From Streptomyces venezuelae (GTDB taxonomy: Bacteria > Actinomycetota > Actinomycetes > Streptomycetales > Streptomycetaceae): DNA of 64,000 bases. A program made the position numbers and the translations under genes. The stretch is from positions 7,461,323 to 7,525,322 of the forward strand of contig NZ_CP029190.1 in NCBI RefSeq assembly GCF_008642295.1, written 5' to 3'. The notes under the pieces were generated by a model. The model saw only the letters and a list, made by a program, of their open reading frames with translations, was not told where the DNA came from and did not search any database. Position 1 is the stretch's first letter; the number at the start of each line of letters is the position of its first letter. Shown here in pieces: positions 53,695 through 61,653 of this stretch.

Positions 53695-54393
53695 GTGGAA
53701 GCTATTCGCCGTGGTGACAGAGGCAAGCAGAAGGCCTGGGTGTGGCTGATGGTGCTGACTGCGCAACGTGGCCTGTGCGTGTATTGCGGCCGCTCCCCGT
53801 CCACCACACTGGACCACGAAAGGCCGATCGCCGGGGCAGGCCACGACATCTGGTGGAACTTCGTCCCGGCCTGCAAGCCCTGCAACCTCCGGAAGAGCAA
53901 GCACAAGAGCGCCGCGCATTGGGTGGCGGATATGGACATCTGCCACCGATATCCGGAGCTGACGCGCTCCAAGTGGAGGATGAGCCCGAAGGTCTTCGCC
54001 GGCATCACAAGGCGCGTGGAACGCGTCCAGCGAGAGATAGCCGACGCGGATCGCCGCGAGTGGTTCGAGCTGCACTACGGCGAGGAGAAATGGGGGAACA
54101 AGACTGAGCTGTTCAAGATCCTCGATCGCTGCAAGACGGAGCTCAAGGGGTACCCGCACTACCCATGGCGGACCCCGAAGGTCAGGGAGCTGAATGGGTA
54201 CTGCACGCGCCTGATCTGCTGCGGTTACTTCCATCCGCAGGCGAATCTCCTGCACGCGTTCCTGGAGCGGGAGGAGGTCAGAGCCTTCCAGCGCGCCGTC
54301 TTCAACGAGCGCACGCACGAGGGCGAAGTGCTCGGCCGCCTCGTCCGGGAGTACCTCGCTGACAGGGAGCGCGATCTCGACGACGAGGCATAG
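53695..54393 (+). CDS. HNH endonuclease
   Basis: 232 residues from the GTG at 53695. The HNH motif is intact: CVYCGRSPSTTLDHERPIAG, then NFVPACKPCNLRKSKHKS, with the CxxC pairs binding zinc and the DH pair at the active site. The C-terminal 150 residues (WRMSPKVFAGITRRVERVQR, HPQANLLHAFLEREEVRAFQ) are an accessory helical domain. Probably a homing-type or restriction-related DNA nuclease. No methyltransferase is nearby. Confidence 0.85.
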   Translation: MEAIRRGDRGKQKAWVWLMVLTAQRGLCVYCGRSPSTTLDHERPIAGAGHDIWWNFVPACKPCNLRKSKHKSAAHWVADMDICHRYPELTRSKWRMSPKVFAGITRRVERVQREIADADRREWFELHYGEEKWGNKTELFKILDRCKTELKGYPHYPWRTPKVRELNGYCTRLICCGYFHPQANLLHAFLEREEVRAFQRAVFNERTHEGEVLGRLVREYLADRERDLDDEA

Positions 54394-54689
54394 CTGTGCA
54401 GGCGAGCGAAGAGGTGGGTACAACACTGTGGGCCCCGGGCGACGTCCGCGTACACGCGCGCCTCAACGTCCTCGCCGGGAGTCCGTTTCAGGCCGCACGG
54501 TCCGCTGGACAGGAACAGGTCAGAGATCCGTTGCGCCGCTTCGACCACGGCCGTCTCGCTGCCTCGGATCTCGACCGTGATGAGGCCTTCGTCATCGCTC
54601 CCGCCTGCGGAACCCGGTGAGAGGCAGGGCGGTTTCGCCTTGTGAGCGGGTGCCCCCCATCGAGCGTCTACGCCGAAGACGGCGTGCAT
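54225..54689 (-). CDS. Uncertain small gene
   Basis: The segment DDEGLITVEIRGSETAVVEA followed by AQRISDLFLSSGPCGLKRTP and EDVEARVYADVARGP looks like a real beta-alpha-beta domain of about 70 residues. It lies between about 54410 and 54620. The frame continues past it into the HNH gene on the other strand, so the 3' end is probably lost by a shift. Its start could be ATG 54689. No function is assigned. Confidence 0.3.
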   Translation of the reverse strand: MHAVFGVDARWGAPAHKAKPPCLSPGSAGGSDDEGLITVEIRGSETAVVEAAQRISDLFLSSGPCGLKRTPGEDVEARVYADVARGPQCCTHLFARLHSYASSSRSRSLSARYSRTRRPSTSPSCVRSLKTARWKALTSSRSRNACRRFACGWK

Positions 54690-54839
54690 CCAGCCGCTCG
54701 TGGCCTTCCCGCCCCTCCCCCTCAACCGGCGGGCATCACGAGGCGACGGAGGTCGCAGGCCGGACGTATTAACGGCCGTATGCCTCCTAGGACTTGTCCG
54801 CCCGATCATGGTTGTGGGCAGTCGGGCATGATGCCCCGG

Positions 54840-55274
54840 GTGAGCATCATCGTGAAGTTCTTCGTGGCGCCGGACGACACGTCAGCGGGTCAGGCCCTCC
54901 AGACTGGGCCGGGTCGGGCATTCGAGTCGCTCTCCTTCGGCAGCTTCGATCCCGAAGAGGCCGTGGTCGAGTGGGAATGCCTTCTGGCCGGTGGCAGCTT
55001 CGAGGAATTCGTCGAAGCCGGTGAGCCTCGCATCCTCGCTGGCCAGGACAATGACGGGTGCGTCGTCTTCGCGCTCTCGACTCGCCTGTCCGTTGCACTT
55101 GCGGACGCCGAGCACTCCAGGTTGCGTGACGTCGCTGCCTCGTGGGCTCGGCTTCGTGCGGAAGACGGTGAGGTCATCGACACGGAGATCGCCGACACGA
55201 TCGTGGGTGATCTGGCTGCTCTCGTAGTCAGCGCCCGGCGCCAGAGCCAGCGCGTCTACTGCTGGGTCGCGTAG
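54840..55274 (+). CDS. Cargo gene of the second IS5 remnant; homologue of the gene at 63273
   Basis: 144 residues from the GTG at 54840 (MSIIVKFFVAPDDTSAGQAL). The start is set by comparison with the homologue at 63273-63695, which opens MPITVEFFVAPDDEVAAQVG. Both share FFVAPDD, a middle WE(C/V)LLA and a final YCW motif. The protein is small, acidic and cytosolic. No catalytic motif is recognised; the size suits an immunity or regulatory protein. It ends four bases before the transposase stop on the other strand. Confidence 0.6.
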   Translation: MSIIVKFFVAPDDTSAGQALQTGPGRAFESLSFGSFDPEEAVVEWECLLAGGSFEEFVEAGEPRILAGQDNDGCVVFALSTRLSVALADAEHSRLRDVAASWARLRAEDGEVIDTEIADTIVGDLAALVVSARRQSQRVYCWVA

Positions 55275-55278
55275 GAGC

Positions 55279-55345
55279 TCATGTTCGGAGCCAGATGGCG
55301 ACGGCCGCCGCGGTGGCCGTGCCGAGGAAGACGACGAGCTGCAAC
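55279..55345 (-). pseudogene. IS5-family transposase C-terminal fragment
   Basis: The minus strand reads ALQLVVFLGTATAAAVAIWL, Arg-Thr and stop, equivalent to VFLGTVSAAAVIVWLRS at the end of the transposase at 1962. Upstream sequence is unrelated: a plus-strand fragment LARQWNGPIHRPQWWSAWTD follows from about 55345. Confidence 0.6.
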
Positions 55346-55612
55346 GCCGCCTGGCCCGGCAGTGGAACGGGCCCATCCACCGCCCCCAGTGGTGGTCTGC
55401 CTGGACGGACGACAAGCACCACCTCACCACCTACAGCTTCGGGCAGGCCGCAGCCCGCCGCCCCGTGATACCCCTGATCGCATCGATCAGAGGCGATCGC
55501 GAACTGTCGGTAGCGAGCTCTTCCTGTCCCTTGTTCATTCCGGGGAGTCCGCGCCCGTAACTGAAGTAGGAGCGCATCAGGCGCGAGTCCTTCGTAGAGC
55601 GGGAGCAGTTGC
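55346..55612 (+). pseudogene. Fragment of an unidentified protein
   Basis: The plus-strand frame reads DDELQRRLARQWNGPIHRPQ, then WWSAWTDDKHHLTTYSFGQA and ends shortly after. It is protein-like but has no start. It joins the IS5 transposase tail directly, so it is a breakpoint product. The remainder up to 55612 shows no signal. Confidence 0.35.
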
Positions 55613-55876
55613 ATGACGACGCCCTGGGAATGGGCCGGGAACCTCTCGGCCGCTTTGAGCGCGGTCCACGCGCTGGGCGCCATCTGGCACCAGCCCTGGG
55701 CTGAGTCCATGCGCCGCAGGGTATGCATCCGGCAGCGCAGCCGGGTCGAGAAGGCACCGCGTGGCTCCGGACCAGCCCTCACGGTGCACATCAGCGTCCA
55801 GGTGCCCGCCGACTCCGTGTGCACGGTATGGGTGGTTACGGGGCCGCGACACACCGGCCGGGGGGCCGGCCAGTGA
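55613..55876 (+). CDS. Small protein translationally coupled to a sigma factor gene
   Basis: 87 residues from the ATG at 55613 (MTTPWEWAGNLSAALSAVHA). A strand-rich C-terminal half is visible (VHISVQVPADSVCTVWVVTG). Its stop overlaps the GTG of the sigma-factor gene (GTGA). It could be a regulator or the first gene of the operon. No family is recognised. Confidence 0.45.
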   Translation: MTTPWEWAGNLSAALSAVHALGAIWHQPWAESMRRRVCIRQRSRVEKAPRGSGPALTVHISVQVPADSVCTVWVVTGPRHTGRGAGQ

Positions 55877-56460
55877 CCGAGGCCTCCTCTCCGCACGAGG
55901 GCGAAGCCGAGGCTTCCGACAGGCTCAGGCAGGAGTTGAAGAACATCCACCCGGAGTTCATGAAGCAGGTTGTGCCCAGACTCCGCAGTAGTCACCCCTC
56001 CATGTCGGTGGTGCAGTGCCACGACGCGGGCCAGGCCGCCTACGTCAAGATCCTCAAGAGCGAGCAGGCAGGAACGCTGCGCGCACCGAAGAACTTGATG
56101 AACACCCTGCTCCGGGCGGCTGAGCAGTGTGCGATCGACGAGTGGCGCAAGACCGGCCGCTACGAGCTGCTCGCGACGGCTCAGGAGCTGGAGCCGTGGG
56201 TGGAGGGCTGCCGCCCGGACGACGGCCCTCGCCTACGCCTGGATCAGGAAGTGCTTCCGGTAGTGGAGGCGATGCAGCCCACCCAGCGCCTGACCGTCGG
56301 CAAGCTTCACTTGGCCGGGTACAGCAATCGGGAGATTGCGGTGGAACTCGGCATATCCACGGCAACGGTGGCCACGCAGCTCTACCGGTTCCGCAGGGAG
56401 CTGCTGGACGGCGTGGACAAGCAGAAACAGCAGCGGGGCGATGAGATGGGACGTGAGTGA
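55873..56460 (+). CDS. RNA polymerase sigma factor (ECF/sigma-70 type)
   Basis: 195 residues from the GTG at 55873. Region 2 is degenerate (QAAYVKILKSEQAGTLRAPK followed by NLMNTLLRAAEQCAIDEWRK). Region 4 is clear: MQPTQRLTVGKLHLAGYSNR, then EIAVELGISTATVATQLYRF with the HTH. It probably directs RNA polymerase to its own operon or to the downstream regulator target. No zinc-finger anti-sigma factor is next to it. The stop overlaps the next gene start. Confidence 0.8.
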   Translation: MTEASSPHEGEAEASDRLRQELKNIHPEFMKQVVPRLRSSHPSMSVVQCHDAGQAAYVKILKSEQAGTLRAPKNLMNTLLRAAEQCAIDEWRKTGRYELLATAQELEPWVEGCRPDDGPRLRLDQEVLPVVEAMQPTQRLTVGKLHLAGYSNREIAVELGISTATVATQLYRFRRELLDGVDKQKQQRGDEMGRE

Positions 56461-58249
56461 TGTGAGCAGGCATGACGGCGACCACGGCGATGTGCGAGCG
56501 CCGGCCGCTCCAGCCGGGCTCACCGCGACGCCGGCCACCGACGTACACCAGCAAGCGGACTTCTGGGACCGCCCGCAAGGAGACTGGGGCCCGCCCGACA
56601 CAGCCCCGCCCGCAGAAGAAGAGGCATGGTGGGAGGAGCGAGCGCAGGCGAACGCCTTCTACGTGCTCGGCAGCCGTGCTCTGCGCCGCGGGGAACTGAA
56701 AGAGGCCGCGCACTGGCTCGGCCGTGCCGCAGACCAGGAGCATCCCGGATCCCTGTTCCGGCTAGCCGTCATCGCCTGCCGCATGCTGGGAGAGCTGGGG
56801 ACGCCCCGCGCGGCCTTCCTCGTCTCCGAGGCAGCGCGCTGCGGTCACGCCGATGCCCGCTACCTGATGCGCAGGCGCCTCGGCCTGCCCGCAGGCAAGG
56901 AGCGACCGGGAGCACAGGACCCGGAGTTCTATGCCGAACTGGCCGACGCCATGGGACACCGACAGGACGTAGCCCCCCTTGCCCACCCTGTCTCCCGGCG
57001 ATCCGGGATTGACACGGCCGCGCCCGCGCGATCGTGGAGTCCACAGACCCTGCGGGCTCCTTCTCTCACCGACACCTTCCAGCAGCAGCCGCAGGAGACC
57101 CGTCTGGCCAGGCGCTGGGACTCCGTCCAGCGCGTGCTTGAAGTGCTCGACCTGGTCGGCGACGCCGGCAGTTCGGTCAGCGCCGAGTACCTGCGCCGAA
57201 AGACCAGCCTCCCCCGTACGGTCATCGAGCGACTCCTGATCTGGTTGTGCGGAAAGGGCTTCCTCACCACGGTCATGGACGGCGGATACACACCCGGACC
57301 CGTCCTGCAGATCCTCGCCCAGGAAGCCACCCAGGGTCTCGACGCGAACGTCCTGCGTCCGACCGGAGGCGAACCGGCCCCTGGTCACACCATCCGAAAG
57401 CTGCTCGCAGGCCTTCGCGACGCCGCTGGAGCCGCGGTCTACGTCGGCACCTACAGCGAGGGTGAGATCCGCATCGACCAGTGTGCCGACTCACCCATCG
57501 CGCCGAAGGTCACCGAGTGGGTCGACTTCCGGTCCGCAGCGCATGCCACCGCGGTGGGCAAAAGCCTGCTTCAGCAACTCGATTTCGAGCAGCGGATGGA
57601 CCACCTCACCCGCCACCGTCCTGCCCGGCTGACATCCCGCACGATCACCAACCACCACGAGCTCTTTCATGCAATCGATGGGCACGGCCCCCACGCGGCA
57701 CAATTCGACCTCCTGGAGTACTCGAACGACGAGGTCTGTGTAGCAGTCCCTCTCGGGATCGGCGGCGAAGCGGGCTGCGTCGCGCTCTCGCTGCCCGTCG
57801 CGCAGAGACACCGGCTCCTTGAAGCCGCCCGCATCCTCAGCAGCCGTTCAGCTGGTCTCCTGGTCTCCTTGCTGCTGACCGCGAACCCGCCCCGCCTTGA
57901 AACCGGAAGGCAAGGCGCTCCTCAGCGACCGCAGCAGGACCTCGACGCCGCTGGCGGCAACTCAGACCCGGCGGCAGCTGTCGAGGGGACTACGCCTTCG
58001 ACACACGAACTGCTCGTGGCCGGCCTGGCGCAGACCGCTGACTTCGCCAGTGGAAGGGACCCCCTCCTCTCTGCGCCCATACCGCAGGTGCCTGTTGTCG
58101 ACGCACAGAGCGCCGACATGTGGCGCGAACTCGAAGACCTGTTTGCTCCGGACTTCGATCAGCCCGAGGTCATCTTCCCCGACACACCTGAAGACATGAA
58201 CCGGCGCCATGTGCACCGAGCCGGAACAGCAAGCCGTTGCGACACATGA
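56441..58249 (+). CDS. TPR/Sel1-like plus IclR-type effector-domain protein
   Basis: 602 residues from the ATG at 56441, overlapping the sigma gene; GTG 56453 and 56462 are alternatives. A Sel1/TPR-like helical stretch lies at about 70-130 (RRGELKEAAHWLGRAADQEH). The middle has an IclR-type winged helix (RVLEVLDLVGDAGSSVSAEY, LPRTVIERLLIWLCGKGFLT). The following 170 residues match the GAF-like IclR effector domain (DFRSAAHATAVGKSLLQQLD, CVAVPLGIGGEAGCVALSLP). The C-terminal 100 residues are disordered. This unusual fusion, coupled to a sigma factor, may sense a small molecule and act on that sigma factor. Confidence 0.7.
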   Translation: MRWDVSDVSRHDGDHGDVRAPAAPAGLTATPATDVHQQADFWDRPQGDWGPPDTAPPAEEEAWWEERAQANAFYVLGSRALRRGELKEAAHWLGRAADQEHPGSLFRLAVIACRMLGELGTPRAAFLVSEAARCGHADARYLMRRRLGLPAGKERPGAQDPEFYAELADAMGHRQDVAPLAHPVSRRSGIDTAAPARSWSPQTLRAPSLTDTFQQQPQETRLARRWDSVQRVLEVLDLVGDAGSSVSAEYLRRKTSLPRTVIERLLIWLCGKGFLTTVMDGGYTPGPVLQILAQEATQGLDANVLRPTGGEPAPGHTIRKLLAGLRDAAGAAVYVGTYSEGEIRIDQCADSPIAPKVTEWVDFRSAAHATAVGKSLLQQLDFEQRMDHLTRHRPARLTSRTITNHHELFHAIDGHGPHAAQFDLLEYSNDEVCVAVPLGIGGEAGCVALSLPVAQRHRLLEAARILSSRSAGLLVSLLLTANPPRLETGRQGAPQRPQQDLDAAGGNSDPAAAVEGTTPSTHELLVAGLAQTADFASGRDPLLSAPIPQVPVVDAQSADMWRELEDLFAPDFDQPEVIFPDTPEDMNRRHVHRAGTASRCDT

Positions 58250-58251
58250 CC

Positions 58252-58289
58252 GGGGTGGGGCCGACGGTGTTGCCCCGTCGGCCCACCCC
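58252..58289 (+). terminator. Hairpin terminator after the sigma-factor operon
   Basis: GGGGTGGGGCCGACGG pairs with CCGTCGGCCCACCCC with one bulged base. It starts three bases after the stop codon. Confidence 0.7.
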
Positions 58290-58314
58290 TCGCAGTCTGA
58301 ATGGCTGGTGGCCC

Positions 58315-58359
58315 GGCCAGCTCCGCCCGGGGTGGTCGCAACCCCGGGCGGAGCCGGCC
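58315..58359. terminator. Second strong hairpin between convergent genes
   Basis: GGCCAGCTCCGCCCGGGG and CCCCGGGCGGAGCCGGCC form a stem of 18 bp with one mismatch and a 9-base loop. It lies between the sigma operon and the convergent OLD nuclease gene and can serve both strands. Confidence 0.65.
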
Positions 58360-58435
58360 GACCTAGGTGAGTGGGGTGTTGGTGCAGGTGGAGGCGTATC
58401 GAGTCAGGACGTCCTTCTCCGCCTGGCGACCGAAG

Positions 58436-60151
58436 TCACCGGTCGCGCGGGCTCCCTGCATGAAGGTATGCGCGGATCTGGGTGCAGAGTGTTTTGAGCT
58501 GGTCGTTCGGGTTCCGGTGGTGGCCGTCCTCGAATACCTGGGTGAGCCATTTGGCCTTGTCGCCGGAGGGGACGTGGGGGACCCAGGATTCGAGTTCGCC
58601 CACGGGTACGACGAACACGCCCAGGCGCGCCAAGGCGGCTGTCAGGCGCATGGCTGGGATGAAGGCGGGGGTGCCGTTCAGGGCGGTGAGGCCGGCCTTC
58701 TTGAGGTGCTTCCATTCGGTCGCGACCTTCGCGAGTTCGCCGAGCCTGCGTGCTGTGTCGGCTGGCACCGGGTCATTATCACGGGCCCGTCCGAGAGCCT
58801 CGTTCGTCACCTTGCGGAACTCGGCGACCGTGACGGCGGTGCGCATCGCGTTGGCGTGTTCGTTCAGCGTCTTGACGTCGGCGGCGACGTCCTCCCAGGA
58901 GCCGTCCAGGACGCTGACGGCCGTGCGAACTGCGGTGCCGTTGTTGAGGAGGTCGAGGTCGGCGATGACGGCGGTGGGGATTCCGCACTGCCGCAGGCTG
59001 TTGGCCGTGCGAGCCAGGCGGGGCTTGCCGTTGGTGTGGAGGAAGTGGATGTTCTCGGGCTTCGCGGGCTCCTTGGTGACGTCGAAACTTGCCGCGTAGA
59101 ACTGGCAGTCCCCTTCGGATTCGCAGAGGACGACGCCGTCATAGAACAGTCCGGAGATGATGTTGGAGTAGCGCAGCAGCGGGGTCCGTAGCAGCTCCCG
59201 GACCGTGCTCGGTTCCAGAATCTTGGCGGTAGGAGTGCCGGTGCTGCGGTCGAGCCGGACGAGGGCGAGTTCCCGGTCGTTCTCGGCATCGAGGACACCG
59301 GCGAGGAAGTCGGCGCTGTGGGTGGCCACGAACACCTGCGACGGGCCCTGCATGCTCGCCAGAAGCCGCCCGAGCAGCCGTGCCTGAGGGGGGTGGAGGA
59401 AGGCCTCGGGCTCGTCGATGACGGTCACGGGCGCGGGCCGGACCATGGTCTGCAGCAGCAGCTGGGCGAAGCTCTTGAAGCCGTCGCCTTGCTCCTGGAC
59501 GGCTGGCAGGCTGCGGAACGCCTCGACCACCTGGGGCGGCGCCGGCGGGACGGTTTTGGTGACTCTCGGGTCGCCGACGCGCAAGGTGATCGACTGGCCG
59601 TAGCGGTCGACGACGACCGGTTTGCCGAAGGCCTGCTCCATCAGGTCGGAGAACGCTCGCTCGGCGCCCCGGTCCTCGAAGAGATGCTGGACAGGACTGC
59701 TGCCCGGCTCCAAGAAGTCCCAGAGCGAATCCTGAGCCTCCACCTGGAGCCGGGTATCCGTCCATTGCACACGCATGAGCAACGGCTGAAGCTCGTTCCA
59801 GCGTCCGTGCTCCCACCACTGGCTGACCATCTCCGCAGGAACGGATGCGCCTCTCCCGAGGCGGTATTGCACGGAAGCACCTTCCTGGGGCCGCCAGGAA
59901 CGGTGCCCGCGGTCGGCGAGCCATGCCAGGAACTCCTCCGCGGTTCCCTCATTCTGCGCGCTGGCGCCGTGCACCCAGTGCGGGTTGCTCGCCACCATCT
60001 GGGGGTTGGTGGCATGGGACGACAGCTCACGTAGGAGGAGCGACTTGCCGCTGTTGTTGGGGCCGATGAAGAGGGTCATGCCGTTCTTCGGTGGGGTGAC
60101 GGTGACGCCTCCCGTGAGCGTGATCGCGGTGACGGTGTAGGAGACAGCCAC
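58436..60151 (-). CDS. OLD-family ATP-dependent nuclease (AAA15/21 plus TOPRIM)
   Basis: 571 residues. Walker A is FIGPNNSGKSLLLRELSSHA at about 30-37, Walker B is VTVIDEPEAFLHPPQARLLG near 245, and the H-loop is VFVATHSADFLAGVLDAEND near 275. The C-terminal TOPRIM domain has VLCESEGDCQFYAA (invariant Glu) near 340 and AVIADLDLLNN (DxD) near 397. These are the hallmarks of OLD nucleases, which cut DNA with metal ions under ATPase control and act in phage defence. No GajB helicase or retron partner is adjacent, so it is a solitary (class 1-like) OLD. Confidence 0.85.
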   Translation of the reverse strand: MAVSYTVTAITLTGGVTVTPPKNGMTLFIGPNNSGKSLLLRELSSHATNPQMVASNPHWVHGASAQNEGTAEEFLAWLADRGHRSWRPQEGASVQYRLGRGASVPAEMVSQWWEHGRWNELQPLLMRVQWTDTRLQVEAQDSLWDFLEPGSSPVQHLFEDRGAERAFSDLMEQAFGKPVVVDRYGQSITLRVGDPRVTKTVPPAPPQVVEAFRSLPAVQEQGDGFKSFAQLLLQTMVRPAPVTVIDEPEAFLHPPQARLLGRLLASMQGPSQVFVATHSADFLAGVLDAENDRELALVRLDRSTGTPTAKILEPSTVRELLRTPLLRYSNIISGLFYDGVVLCESEGDCQFYAASFDVTKEPAKPENIHFLHTNGKPRLARTANSLRQCGIPTAVIADLDLLNNGTAVRTAVSVLDGSWEDVAADVKTLNEHANAMRTAVTVAEFRKVTNEALGRARDNDPVPADTARRLGELAKVATEWKHLKKAGLTALNGTPAFIPAMRLTAALARLGVFVVPVGELESWVPHVPSGDKAKWLTQVFEDGHHRNPNDQLKTLCTQIRAYLHAGSPRDR

Positions 60152-60240
60152 AGGACCCCCAGTACCTCTGCGCGCCGCGTCGTTGCGGGCACTGATGACG
60201 CGGAAGCGTACCCGGCTTCGGCACGTCTACTGAAGCGTCG

Positions 60241-60530
60241 TTGGAGGCGGAGGGTGCGCTGGGGTTCAACCTGTGGGTGGTCGTCGCTTCGTGTGTTTGT
60301 GGGGGGTGGGGTTGGTGGTGGGGGGTGGTTGGTGTGGGGTGTGGTTGTGGGTGTGGCGCGGGTGTGGTGCGGGCGCGGGGGGTGTGGTGTGGGTGGTGGT
60401 GTGGGGGTTGGGTTGTGTCGTGGGTGTGTTTCGGGGGTCGCTGGTTGGGGTGGTTGTGGGCTGGCCGCGGGGCGATTTGGGAGTGGGTGCGTGCGGAGGG
60501 CTGGGAGGATTTTCCAGACATTAGAAATTG
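60241..60530 (+). other. Strongly GT-rich tract upstream of mobC
   Basis: From about 60290 to 60470 the plus strand is almost entirely G and T (runs of GTGTGG, GGGTGG and TTGGGG). This is unlike any flanking gene. It may melt easily or form G-quadruplexes. Frames through it give artefactual Trp/Gly/Val or His/Pro/Thr proteins, so it is not coding. Its position before mobilization genes suggests part of a transfer-origin region. Confidence 0.45.
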
Positions 60531-60536
60531 GCAGCC

Positions 60537-60569
60537 AGTTAGTGCGGAATGGAACATTCCGTGCTGACT
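60537..60569 (+). promoter_or_regulatory. Inverted repeat upstream of mobC: candidate oriT hairpin
   Basis: AGTTAGTGCGGAATG and CATTCCGTGCTGACT form a 15-bp imperfect stem (12 matches) with a GAA loop, 74 bases before the mobC start. A hairpin next to the nic site, upstream of mobC/relaxase genes, is typical of oriT. The nic site itself cannot be located by eye. Confidence 0.4.
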
Positions 60570-60642
60570 GATCTTGTTTTGGTTCCGGGCCCGCGGGCCG
60601 TTTTCCGGTGTCCTGGTGTGGTGGAGATGGGGTGGCTGGGCG

Positions 60643-61035
60643 ATGGCTGGTGAGGGTGGCCGCCGGCGTGAGCGGGAGACGGGGGAACGGCGGTCGGAGC
60701 GGGTGGGCGTGGCCTTCAGCCCGGCCGAGCTGGCGGTCGTCCGCGCCGCCGCCGGGCGCGAGGGGATGTCGGCCGCCGGGTGGGTGGGGCAGCAGGTGAT
60801 GGCGGTCGCGCAGCACGTGCTGGTGCCGGTCTCCGCAGACCGGGCCGACGTCCTGCGCGAGCTCGTTCGGGCGCGTGCCGGCCTGCGGGAGATCGCGGTC
60901 CGTCTGGATGCTCTCGGCGCCGGCCCTGCGGCCGGGGCGGGGCTGGAGGAGGTCCTGGCGGAGGCCCGTGCGGCGGTGGTGCGGGTGGATGAGGCGACAG
61001 TTCAGGTGATGCGGGAGCGGCGGGCCCGCACGTGA
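60643..61035 (+). CDS. mobC: MobC-like relaxosome accessory protein
   Basis: 130 residues from the ATG at 60643 (MAGEGGRRRERETGERRSER). RVGVAFSPAELAVVRAAAGR is the ribbon-helix-helix type strand and first helix, followed by GMSAAGWVGQQVMAVAQHVL. The second half is a helix (ELVRARAGLREIAVRLDALG). MobC proteins bind oriT and help the relaxase to open the DNA. The stop overlaps the relaxase start (GTGATG), so the two are coupled. Confidence 0.75.
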   Translation: MAGEGGRRRERETGERRSERVGVAFSPAELAVVRAAAGREGMSAAGWVGQQVMAVAQHVLVPVSADRADVLRELVRARAGLREIAVRLDALGAGPAAGAGLEEVLAEARAAVVRVDEATVQVMRERRART

Positions 61036-61653
61036 TGCCGAAGAAGCCGGACATGGGCGACGACACGTACACGCTGCTGGAGTACCTCTTCGGTCCGGGC
61101 AAGCGCGACGAGCACACCGACCCCCACCTCGTTGCGGCCTGGGATCCCGATGTGCCATGCCCGGTGCGGCAGCCGGAGCGTATCGGCCTGGGGGAGTTGG
61201 CGGACCTCCTGGACGCACCCGTTCAGGCCTTGCGAGGCGCGCCCGCCCCGGCACGTGTGGCACGTCTCGGTCCGCAGCGCGCCCGGCGACCGTGTCCTGT
61301 CGGATGCGGAGTGGGCGGAGGTGGCGGTGGCGATGGTGGCCGCGGCGGGCATCGCCCCGGCAGGTGACGAGCAGGCCTGCCGGTGGATCGCGGTGCGCCA
61401 CGCACCCGACCACATCCACCTCGTGGCGACCCTGGCCCGCGTCGACGGCCGGCACACCCGGCTGCGCGGGGACATCCTCGCGATGCACGCCGTCGCCCGC
61501 GCCTTTGAGGCCCGCTGGGGCCTGACGCCGATGTCCCCGCAGGACCGCACCGCGGTGCGCCGCCCGTCGACGGGGGAGCCGGCAAAGGTGTCAGTGTCGC
61601 GAATCCGCTACTTGGAAGCGGAGCACCTGAGTTGGCCGCATACTCACAGCTGA
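61032..61653 (+). pseudogene. Relaxase/mobilization nuclease, frameshifted and truncated
   Basis: The gene starts MMPKKPDMGDDTYTLLEYLF at 61032-61035 and runs to LLDAPVQALRG. After a shift at about 61235-61245 it continues HVWHVSVRSAPGDRVLSDAE, then GDEQACRWIAVRHAPDHIHL and VATLARVDGRHTRLRGDILA. HAPDHIH is the metal-binding histidine motif of relaxases. The end (AKVSVSRIRYLEAEHL) is unrelated and the C-terminal part of a full-length protein is missing. The mobilization module is therefore inactive in cis. Confidence 0.7.

Larger units (their letters stand above)
54787..55345 (-). mobile_element. Remnant of a second cargo-bearing IS5-family element
   Basis: CTAG at 54787-54790 is followed by GACTTGTCCGCCCGATCAT, matching 15 of 19 positions of the terminal repeat at 966. 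A cargo gene on the plus strand follows, and then, convergent, the last 20 residues of an IS5-type transposase (55279-55345). The rest of the transposase and the other end are missing. The layout is that of the element at 962-2505. Confidence 0.65.

Noticed and set aside
53695..54393. Restriction-modification system around the HNH gene
   Set aside because: No DNA methyltransferase motif is present in either flank.
58436..60151. GajA of a Gabija system
   Set aside because: No UvrD-like GajB gene is adjacent; the neighbours are a sigma-factor operon and a mobilization region.
60076..61488. Minus-strand frame of 470 codons through the GT-rich tract
   Set aside because: Its His/Pro/Thr content is a product of the strand bias in the tract, and mobC and the relaxase lie on the opposite strand.
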